NCBI GenBank assembly: GCA_015490315.1
Contig: WFYB01000042.1
Span: 1-12,382 of the forward strand
Reading direction: 5' to 3'
Length of the DNA stretch: 12,382 nt
Source: Sulfurovum sp.
Lineage (GTDB): Bacteria; Campylobacterota; Campylobacteria; Campylobacterales; Sulfurovaceae
Below are positions 7,577 to 12,382 of this stretch, one piece after another. The notes beneath the pieces were generated by a model. The model was not told the origin of the DNA. It saw nothing but the letters and a program-made list of their open reading frames with translations, and did no database searches. The first letter of the stretch is position 1, and each line of letters opens with the position of its first letter. The position numbers and the translations under genes are program-made.

Positions 7577-7754
7577 AGAGATGTAACCTTTTATACTTGT
7601 GATAGCATGTTCTGTTTTTGAAGTACTTTTTCACAGTTTTGAAAAGTAACAGATACAAATGTGAATAACTTGTGATATTTTAGCCAAGATAAGCTAAAAT
7701 AAGGCTATTAACGATGGTTGAATAATCTTATTCACTATGTGAACAAAGGTGTGA
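7577..7754. other. dnaA–ruvC intergenic region, DnaA-box cluster (candidate oriC)
   Basis: This divergent gap contains a dense set of DnaA-box-like 9-mers: TTTTTCACA (7627-7635, +), TTATTCACA (7660-7668, -), TTATTCACT (7728-7736, +), TTGTTCACA (7738-7746, -) and TCATTCACA (7750-7758, -, running into ruvC). A weaker AATATCACA is at 7671-7679 (-). The stretch between the inner boxes (about 7675-7732) is AT-rich. TTATTCACA is one base from the classical E. coli box and TCATTCACA resembles the Helicobacter pylori form. Together with the boxes beyond dnaA this supports an origin, perhaps bipartite as known in H. pylori. Which side unwinds cannot be told by eye. Confidence 0.7.
7676..7701. repeat. 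9-bp inverted repeat in the origin/divergent promoter region
   Basis: TATTTTAGC (7676-7684) and GCTAAAATA (7693-7701) are perfect inverted arms around the 8-bp spacer CAAGATAA, midway between the two DnaA-box groups. It may be an operator for the divergent dnaA and ruvC promoters, a cruciform-prone part of the unwinding element, or a site for another origin-binding protein. There is no T tract typical of a terminator. Confidence 0.6.
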
Positions 7755-8231
7755 ATGAATATTTTAGGAATAGACCCCGGAAGCCGCAATCTCGGCTATT
7801 GCATCATATCCTGGGACGGCAAAAGCTTTTCACTGGTAGAGGCTGGATTGTTGAGAATCAAGTCCAAAGAGCTGCAGGAGCAGATCATAGAGCTTGTTGA
7901 GGGGATAGATATGATCCTAAAGAGCCACAAAGTGGATGAGGTGGCGATCGAAGATATCTTCTTTGCGTTCAATCCAAAGTCGGTTTTGAAGCTTGCACAG
8001 TTTCGCGGGGCGCTCTCTTTGAAGATCCTGCAGGAGGTAGGCTATTTCTACGAATATACGCCGCTTCAGGTCAAAAAGGCGGTAACCGGCAACGGCAAGG
8101 CTACCAAAGAGCAGGTAGCTTTCATGGTCAAGCGGCTCTTTGGGATCAAAAAGGAGATCAAGCCGCTCGATATCACCGATGCGATGGCGATCTCTCTGGC
8201 GCACCTGCAGCGGGTGAAGATGCGTAAATAG
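7755..8231 (+). CDS. ruvC: Holliday junction resolvase RuvC
   Basis: The 158-residue protein matches RuvC in length and motifs. It starts MNILGIDPGSRNLGY with the first catalytic aspartate D7. E66 lies in VAIEDIFFAFNP, and D139 and D142 lie in PLDITDAMAISLAH. These are the four metal-binding acids of the RNase H-like fold. RuvC cuts four-way junctions symmetrically, acting with the RuvAB branch-migration motor, which is not encoded in this window. The ATG at 7755 is preceded by AAAGGTGTGA. The ribosome binding site and start codon overlap a DnaA box, so bound DnaA could affect expression (inference). The gene is transcribed away from dnaA and converges on the transpeptidase gene 18 bp downstream. 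Confidence 0.97.
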   Translation: MNILGIDPGSRNLGYCIISWDGKSFSLVEAGLLRIKSKELQEQIIELVEGIDMILKSHKVDEVAIEDIFFAFNPKSVLKLAQFRGALSLKILQEVGYFYEYTPLQVKKAVTGNGKATKEQVAFMVKRLFGIKKEIKPLDITDAMAISLAHLQRVKMRK

Positions 8232-8249
8232 GATTTATTTGATGTAAGG

Positions 8250-9965
8250 CTAATTGGAGAGCGGTTTTTGGGCTCTCTTTTGCTCTTTGATGGTAATCAG
8301 ACGTTTTTTGGGTACGGTAAATGTCGCTTTTTTATGTCCCTGAGAGGATTCATAGATGATCTGGTCATACATATAGATATCGTTTTTAAAGTAGGCAAGT
8401 TCATCCTCCTCATAGACTGTAAAGTAGAGGATATGTACAGGGATAGGCTTTGAGAGTTTGATCGTTGTGGGTTTGTTTGATGCAAGGATCTCTTCGATAT
8501 CGCTTTGTGAATAGTTTCCTTTGGCATGTTCAAGAAGCACACGCATAAGGTCAAAAGGTCTCTCCACACGCATACATCCGGAGCTGTAGACTTTGTATCG
8601 GCGGTTCAATAGCGTTTTATTGTCTGTATCATGCAGATAGACGGCATATTTGTTGGGAAACATAAATTTCACACGCCCGAGTGCATTATTTTCTCCGGGA
8701 AACTGGACAAAACGGTAGGGTACACGTTTTTCACTGTGTTCATAGGGGTCTAGCATCTCCTGGGTGATATTGATCTCTCTGTTGCCTCTGAAGACATGGA
8801 TATCATGCTCTGCAAGGTAGTTCGGATCTTCTCTGAGTACATGGATGAGGTCTCTTTTGATCAGGTTGTCAGGGATCGTCCATGTAGGATTGAGCACCAT
8901 ATATTCGATCTTGTCATCAAAGATCGGTGTCGGTCTGTCTATCCGTCCCACGACCACACCCATCTTGAGGAGACGCTGGTAGTCTCTGTAGTATCGTAGA
9001 TTGAAGTCTGGCACATTGACCTCAACATACTCCTCTTCAAATCTTTTGGGATAGAGTTTGGTTTTGTCAAGGTTAGTGATGATCGCGCGGATATTGTTTT
9101 TGGCAGGCTGATTGAGGTAGTAGGTAACAGTTTTATCTATCGTACCTGTTACTTTGAGCAGATAGCGCTTTTGGTAGGTAAGTACAGCATCCCTGAGAGC
9201 AGCATCAAAATGCGTATCTAAAGGGGCATCCTTGGGGTAATCCCCGGAAATCTGCAGACGTTTTTTGATCAGTAGAATATCTTTGGAATTGTCACCGATT
9301 TTGTAAACCTTGTTACGGTAGGGGATTTTGGGAAATTTCTGCATTCTACGGTAGGCTTTGAGCAGTTTGATAAGCTTTCTGTAGCGCTCCTCCATAGGAA
9401 GCAGACTCTCAAGGTAACGCTTAATATCCCCCTCTATCACTGCTCGGCTCATCTGCTCAAAGGGAGGCATTGCTTTGGGATGCATCTCCCAGTGTGCTTT
9501 GATATCGTTGGTCTCTTTGAGTTTCGCCATCTTCTCCTGCACCATTTGCCAGTCTACATCTCCCTGTACAATGAAGCGTACCAGCCGAAAATAGGCATTG
9601 GAGAGCAGTAGATCGAGTCGGGCGTAGACAATAGCTTTCTTTTCCGGGGAGATCTGACTGTTGTCCAGCAGATAGAAGAGATGTTTGATCGAGCGCTGGT
9701 CAAAATGTTTGTTTTTGTAGTTAAAGAGCGGATTGTGCAGTGCCTGGATCAGTTCGCTTGTTTTGGCTTCATTTCCTTTACCGAACCAGAGCGGTCTGTA
9801 GCCCGCTTCTTCATAGAGTTTTGTTACCAGTGGTTTGTTGGGACCTTTGAGACGGCTGTCGATGGCATTCTGTATCTGGGTACTGATGGCATCTATCGTC
9901 AGGGTTTGCGCCTGAGCGGAGAGAAACAGTACCGTCCATAGCAGTAAAATGTGTATCTTCTTCAA
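8250..9965 (-). CDS. Periplasmic L,D-transpeptidase (YkuD domain, LdtD/YcbB-like)
   Basis: The 571-residue protein begins with a Sec signal peptide: MKK, a hydrophobic stretch over 5-16, and a likely cut near AQA (17-19). A helical scaffold region (about 40-215) is followed by a peptidoglycan-binding-1-like segment (about 222-285) and a YkuD catalytic domain (about 312-505). The catalytic signature is HDT at 445-447 and SSGCMRVERP at 461-470, with C464 as nucleophile. Such enzymes form 3-3 cross-links in murein or attach proteins to it. The architecture is that of large YcbB-type enzymes rather than small ErfK types. The start codon is TTG (9963-9965) with AAGGAA 10 bases upstream; the next residues KK fit a signal peptide start. 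It lies 15 bp after thyX, probably in one transcript, without an obvious functional link. Confidence 0.92.
   Translation of the reverse strand: MKKIHILLLWTVLFLSAQAQTLTIDAISTQIQNAIDSRLKGPNKPLVTKLYEEAGYRPLWFGKGNEAKTSELIQALHNPLFNYKNKHFDQRSIKHLFYLLDNSQISPEKKAIVYARLDLLLSNAYFRLVRFIVQGDVDWQMVQEKMAKLKETNDIKAHWEMHPKAMPPFEQMSRAVIEGDIKRYLESLLPMEERYRKLIKLLKAYRRMQKFPKIPYRNKVYKIGDNSKDILLIKKRLQISGDYPKDAPLDTHFDAALRDAVLTYQKRYLLKVTGTIDKTVTYYLNQPAKNNIRAIITNLDKTKLYPKRFEEEYVEVNVPDFNLRYYRDYQRLLKMGVVVGRIDRPTPIFDDKIEYMVLNPTWTIPDNLIKRDLIHVLREDPNYLAEHDIHVFRGNREINITQEMLDPYEHSEKRVPYRFVQFPGENNALGRVKFMFPNKYAVYLHDTDNKTLLNRRYKVYSSGCMRVERPFDLMRVLLEHAKGNYSQSDIEEILASNKPTTIKLSKPIPVHILYFTVYEEDELAYFKNDIYMYDQIIYESSQGHKKATFTVPKKRLITIKEQKRAQKPLSN
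8257..8281 (+). terminator. Rho-independent terminator of ruvC inside the convergent gene's 3' end
   Basis: GAGAGC (8257-8262) and GCTCTC (8272-8277) form a 6-bp GC-rich stem with a 9-base loop, followed by TTTT (8278-8281), reading out of ruvC. The hairpin overlaps the last codons of the transpeptidase gene on the opposite strand, which explains the very short 18-bp gap. Confidence 0.6.
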
Positions 9966-9980
9966 AAAGATTTTTCCTTG

Positions 9981-10823
9981 TTAGATATCTTTGTATTTTT
10001 TGTCTATCAGTTTGAGGTACTTTTCGGGTGTGACCTTCTTCATCTCTTCGGCAAGCCACTGTATCTGAAACCATGCCGCACCGCTGTCACGCAGGTTGAA
10101 ATAGTTTTTGAGACTCCGGATATTGAACGTCACGACCATATCTACCTTCCAGTTGTCAGAGACGATATGTTTGAAGGCATCTCCGACATTCCGTTTTTTC
10201 TTACCGCACTGCAGTGCTTCATAGAGTGTCTGGGCATCCCCTTTGTAGGTTTCGACAAAAGGGAGCGAGGATTTCGCTACGGCATTTTGCAGAAATGTAG
10301 CATCTTTGTGATACTGAAGTGTTAACTTGTCATAGATCGCACGGATTTCGATGGTCAGGTAGGCTTTGTCTGTGATGACGAAAAGATCCATCTCCAAAAG
10401 TTTTTCAAGAAAGAAGGCAAAGCCATCTTCTGCTTCCATCGATGCGACAAACGCATTGATGACACCTGACATCGTATAACGTGTGGAGCGTACTGAGATC
10501 GCCTGAAGCCTGTGTCTTGCGTGCTCCTGCAACACCCCTCTGGAGGTACCGCGGATAAGGTAGCTGAGTGTGGCGTGTTCGATAATGGAGTGGTGGTGGT
10601 GTACCCATGCGAGGTTGGCGAGAAGATCAGACTTTTCGATTTTGTTGATTGCATCGGTATCGAGCTTCTCCATAGCGTGCTTGATACACTCGTTTTCGGA
10701 GTTTTCAAAGGAGTCATAGCAGGTACGCGCAGCGATCTCCGCAACACCCAGCCCACTCTCCTGAAGCAGTGTCACGTTGGGTTTTTGGTAGGTGATATGG
10801 TACATCTCGACGGTTTCCATCAT
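9981..10823 (-). CDS. thyX: FAD-dependent thymidylate synthase ThyX
   Basis: The 280-residue protein has the ThyX signature RHRx7S (R103, H104, R105 and S113) in RHRLQAISVRSTRY. Other conserved parts are WVHHHHSIIEHATLSY (73-88), typical of the FAD/dUMP site, and FFLEKLLE. ThyX methylates dUMP to dTMP using methylenetetrahydrofolate with NADPH and FAD, replacing the classical ThyA. It is longer than the usual 210-250 residues; the C-terminal part (about 205-280) contains the NLRDSGAAWFQIQ motif that closes many ThyX proteins. Two adjacent ATGs (10821-10823 and 10818-10820) follow GGGAA; the second has the better spacing, so the true start may be one codon later. A TATAAT at 10848-10853 gives it a promoter. 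The transpeptidase follows 15 bp downstream. Confidence 0.94.
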   Translation of the reverse strand: MMETVEMYHITYQKPNVTLLQESGLGVAEIAARTCYDSFENSENECIKHAMEKLDTDAINKIEKSDLLANLAWVHHHHSIIEHATLSYLIRGTSRGVLQEHARHRLQAISVRSTRYTMSGVINAFVASMEAEDGFAFFLEKLLEMDLFVITDKAYLTIEIRAIYDKLTLQYHKDATFLQNAVAKSSLPFVETYKGDAQTLYEALQCGKKKRNVGDAFKHIVSDNWKVDMVVTFNIRSLKNYFNLRDSGAAWFQIQWLAEEMKKVTPEKYLKLIDKKYKDI

Positions 10824-10847
10824 TTTCCCTTAAACAATTTTGATACA

Positions 10848-10853
10848 ATTATA
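10848..10853 (-). promoter_or_regulatory. -10 box TATAAT for thyX
   Basis: A perfect TATAAT lies on the minus strand about 25 bp before the thyX start. It is centred in the inverted repeat TTGATA (10840-10845) / TATCAA (10852-10857), so a dimeric regulator could cover it. The same short region must also hold the dgt promoter on the plus strand, where no strong -10 stands out. Confidence 0.6.
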
Positions 10854-10878
10854 TCAATTTTTATTAAAGGCGAAGATG

Positions 10879-11039
10879 CCCCAAATCTCGAAATAGGATT
10901 CATGACTTTATATCATCATCGCATTCACGGACTTCGCATAAAATCATCGTCGAACCTACGGGTGCGACTCAAATTTTCTGCAAACCCCGTAAATACGAGC
11001 ATAACGTAAATTCAAAGAATCCTATTTCGAGATTTGGGG
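10879..11039. mobile_element. 161-bp palindromic MITE-like element with 23-bp perfect terminal inverted repeats
   Basis: The left end (10879-10901, beginning CCCCAAATCTCG) is the exact reverse complement of the right end (11017-11039, ending CGAGATTTGGGG) over 23 bases. Inside these arms, 10904-10956 pairs with 10961-11013 at 36 of 53 positions, leaving the four-base loop TACG (10957-10960). The entire element is therefore one long hairpin with one offset base beside the arms. ATG flanks both ends (10876-10878 and 11040-11042), as expected of a 3-bp target duplication. It encodes no transposase; the internal open frame of 35 codons has no ribosome binding site. Size, terminal repeats and flanking duplication fit a non-autonomous insertion element. 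I cannot name the parent transposase family. The flank comparison suggests insertion at the start codon of dgt. Confidence 0.78.
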
Positions 11040-11057
11040 ATGCCTAAAAGGTGGATG

Positions 11058-12161
11058 ATGAGACCTGACGAACGCTTTTACGGATTTGAAGAGGATTTTC
11101 GTGATCCCTATGCAAGAGACAGAGACAGGGTATTGCACTGCAGCTCTTTTAGACGGCTGGAGTACAAAACACAGGTTTTTTTGAATCATGAGGGGGACTA
11201 TTTCCGTACGCGGCTGACCCACTCACTCGAAGTTTCCCAGATCGCGCGTACTCTCTCAAGACAGCTTTCGCTCAATGAGACACTTTCGGAAGTCATCGCC
11301 CTCTCCCATGATCTGGGACATACCCCTTTTGGGCATGTTGGCGGTGATGCGCTTGACAAACTGCTTAGAGAAGATGGACATCCGCTGGGGTTTGAACACA
11401 ATTTTCAATCTTTTCGGGTAGTAACGAGGCTGGAGAAGCGCTACAAGGATTTTGACGGGCTCAATCTGACATTTGCTACGCTTGAGGGGATACTCAAACA
11501 CTCTTATCCCTACAAAAAACCGTTTTTGGAGGGTCTCGATCCGCGTTTTGCACTCGACAAACACCCCTCTTTGGAGGCGATGGTGGTCGATCATGCCGAC
11601 GAGATCGCCTACACCTCCCATGATATTGACGACGGGATCAAATATGGACTGATCAGCTTCGATGACCTGAGTGATGATGCGCTTAGCCAGCGTGTCGATG
11701 AGATAGTACGCCAAGAGGGGATAGCGAGAGAGGATAGTCTTTATCGTCACCGTTTTGTGGCGGGACTGATCAAGCTGCTGGTAGAGGATTTTATGACTCA
11801 CTCCAAAGAGGGTGCGGCACTCTACCGCCAAGAGGAACCTATCGCTGCGACACTGGATGCCTCGATGTCGCTGCCTGTCGGTTTTTCGAAGCAGACTGCC
11901 ACAGAGCTCAAGCGACTTAAAAAGCGTCTTTTTGAAAAGCTCTATACCCATGAGAAGATCGCGCGCAAGATGTATGCAGGGAAACAATGTATCAAAGGAC
12001 TCTACCACGCATTTAACGAAGATGTCGATCTTCTGCCGCCTACGCAAAAAGCACTTTTGGAGGTGCGTAACAAAGAGCGTGTTGTAGCGGATTTCATCGC
12101 CGATATGACTGACCGCTATGCGATGAAGACCTACCATGAGATCTATGGACTTTCTCTCTAA
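11058..12161 (+). CDS. dgt: dGTPase-family dNTP triphosphohydrolase (HD domain)
   Basis: From ATG 11058 the protein has 367 residues and the Dgt/HD pattern: DRDRVLHCSSFRRLEYKTQV (21-40), RLTHSLEVSQIARTL (52-66) with H55, ALSHDLGHTPFGHVGG (81-96) with the metal pair H84–D85, and VDHADEIAY (177-185) with D181. Enzymes of this family hydrolyse dGTP or other dNTPs to the nucleoside and triphosphate, controlling dNTP pools; exact substrate preference is unknown. The start is uncertain. ATG 11058 has AAAAGG (11046-11051) at good spacing. ATG 11040 abuts the inserted element and lacks a spaced ribosome binding site. TTG 11034 lies inside the element. The ancestral start was probably the ATG now at 10876, with AAAGG at 10866-10870. 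The gene diverges from thyX. Confidence 0.92.
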   Translation: MRPDERFYGFEEDFRDPYARDRDRVLHCSSFRRLEYKTQVFLNHEGDYFRTRLTHSLEVSQIARTLSRQLSLNETLSEVIALSHDLGHTPFGHVGGDALDKLLREDGHPLGFEHNFQSFRVVTRLEKRYKDFDGLNLTFATLEGILKHSYPYKKPFLEGLDPRFALDKHPSLEAMVVDHADEIAYTSHDIDDGIKYGLISFDDLSDDALSQRVDEIVRQEGIAREDSLYRHRFVAGLIKLLVEDFMTHSKEGAALYRQEEPIAATLDASMSLPVGFSKQTATELKRLKKRLFEKLYTHEKIARKMYAGKQCIKGLYHAFNEDVDLLPPTQKALLEVRNKERVVADFIADMTDRYAMKTYHEIYGLSL

Positions 12162-12163
12162 AG

Positions 12164-12227
12164 TTGCCCTAAAATCTACTATATAGTAAGTTTTGGGTAT
12201 AATGCGCCCAAATTACAAGTAGGGCAA
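12164..12227. promoter_or_regulatory. Nested dyads around the typA promoter
   Basis: TTGCCCTA (12164-12171) is the perfect inverse of TAGGGCAA (12220-12227). Between them lie the 12-bp palindrome TACTATATAGTA (12177-12188) and the pair TTTGGG (12192-12197) / CCCAAA (12207-12212). The last pair brackets a TATAAT. As RNA this could fold into a multibranched structure; as DNA it could be a set of operators. Confidence 0.4.
12198..12203 (+). promoter_or_regulatory. -10 box TATAAT for typA
   Basis: A perfect TATAAT lies 45 bp before the typA start and 36 bp after the dgt stop, preceded by T-rich DNA. It implies that typA has its own promoter. Confidence 0.6.
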
Positions 12228-12248
12228 GACCCGAATTTAGGATAGTGA

Positions 12249-12382
12249 ATGCAAAAGATCAAAAACATCGCCGTTATCGCACACGTTGACCACGGTAAGA
12301 CCACACTGGTAGACCAGCTGCTTCAGCAGAGCGGAACCTTTGAAGCGCACCAGGAGGTGCAAGAGAGAGCGATGGACAGTAA
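12249..12382 (+). CDS. typA: GTP-binding protein TypA/BipA, N-terminal part (cut by window edge)
   Basis: The first 44 residues, MQKIKNIAVIAHVDHGKTTL and onward to VQERAMDS, match the start of translational GTPases. AHVDHGKTT (11-19) is the G1 P-loop, and LVDQLLQQSGTF with ERAMDS is characteristic of TypA/BipA rather than EF-G or LepA. TypA is a ribosome-associated GTPase involved in ribosome assembly and stress or low-temperature growth. The ATG is preceded by AGGATAGTGA with AGGA at 12239-12242. Its own -10 box lies upstream within a dyad-rich region. The remaining GTPase motifs and domains II-V lie beyond the window. Confidence 0.93.
   Translation, partial: MQKIKNIAVIAHVDHGKTTLVDQLLQQSGTFEAHQEVQERAMDS

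Noticed and set aside
7590..7595. TATAAA as the dnaA -10 box
   Set aside because: It lies only 13 bp before the dnaA ATG, so the transcript would start inside or after the ribosome binding site; a promoter further upstream is more likely, but none is clear.
10902..11009. 35-codon frame (MTLYHHRIHGLRIK...) inside the palindromic element
   Set aside because: It has no ribosome binding site, lies inside a palindrome where any coding signal would be constrained by pairing, and matches no family I know. If the element is repeated it may be annotated repeatedly by mistake.
10512..11009. 165-codon plus-strand frame from thyX into the element
   Set aside because: Most of it is antisense to thyX; the tail is the frame inside the palindromic element. 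It spans two unrelated sequences, so it is not a gene.
10879..11039. Bidirectional terminator between thyX and dgt
   Set aside because: The hairpin is far too long, lies between gene starts rather than ends, and lacks a T tract outside the stems.
11256..12137. 293-codon open frame on the minus strand opposite dgt
   Set aside because: It is antisense to the HD-domain gene, has no recognisable motif or ribosome binding site, and arises from codon bias of dgt.

Overview
The window is chromosomal DNA of a Campylobacterota (epsilonproteobacterium), most like Sulfurovum or a close relative; the genus is an inference. The support is the NifS–NifU type Fe–S assembly pair, the pyrG–recJ pair (known in Campylobacter and Helicobacter), a ThyX with the RHR...SVRSTRY signature, AAGGA-type ribosome binding sites, TATAAT-type -10 boxes in AT-rich upstream DNA, and DnaA boxes with a TTCAC core. 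No virus, plasmid or CRISPR array is visible.

Layout. 1-1774 (+): the 3' end of a cysteine desulfurase (nifS), a 5-copy heptamer repeat, full-length nifU, a terminator, and a stand-alone NifU C-terminal-domain protein whose core is nearly identical at DNA level to the last domain of nifU. 1755-7576 (-): a co-directional block dnaA > dnaN > pyrG > recJ. The dnaA-dnaN gap (6062-6244) and the dnaA-ruvC gap (7577-7754) both carry DnaA boxes and AT-rich DNA, so this is very probably the chromosomal replication origin, possibly bipartite. 7755-8231 (+): ruvC, whose start codon sits inside a DnaA box. 8250-10823 (-): thyX followed by a periplasmic L,D-transpeptidase. 11058-12161 (+): a dGTPase-family HD hydrolase (dgt). 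12249-end (+): the 5' end of typA/bipA.

Most genes serve chromosome replication and nucleotide supply: initiator, clamp, CTP synthase, RecJ, RuvC, thymidylate synthase and dNTPase around one origin. The Fe–S pair and the cell-wall transpeptidase are neighbours without an obvious functional link.

The most unusual object is at 10879-11039. It is a 161-bp, almost completely palindromic element with 23-bp perfect terminal inverted repeats and a TACG apex loop, flanked on both sides by ATG as a 3-bp direct repeat. It looks like a non-autonomous MITE-like insertion exactly at the ancestral start codon of dgt. It separates that codon's ribosome binding site from the gene and leaves a six-codon leader upstream.

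The window is gene-dense and has no gene-free stretch over 300 bases. The longest gaps are the two origin gaps and the thyX-dgt gap.
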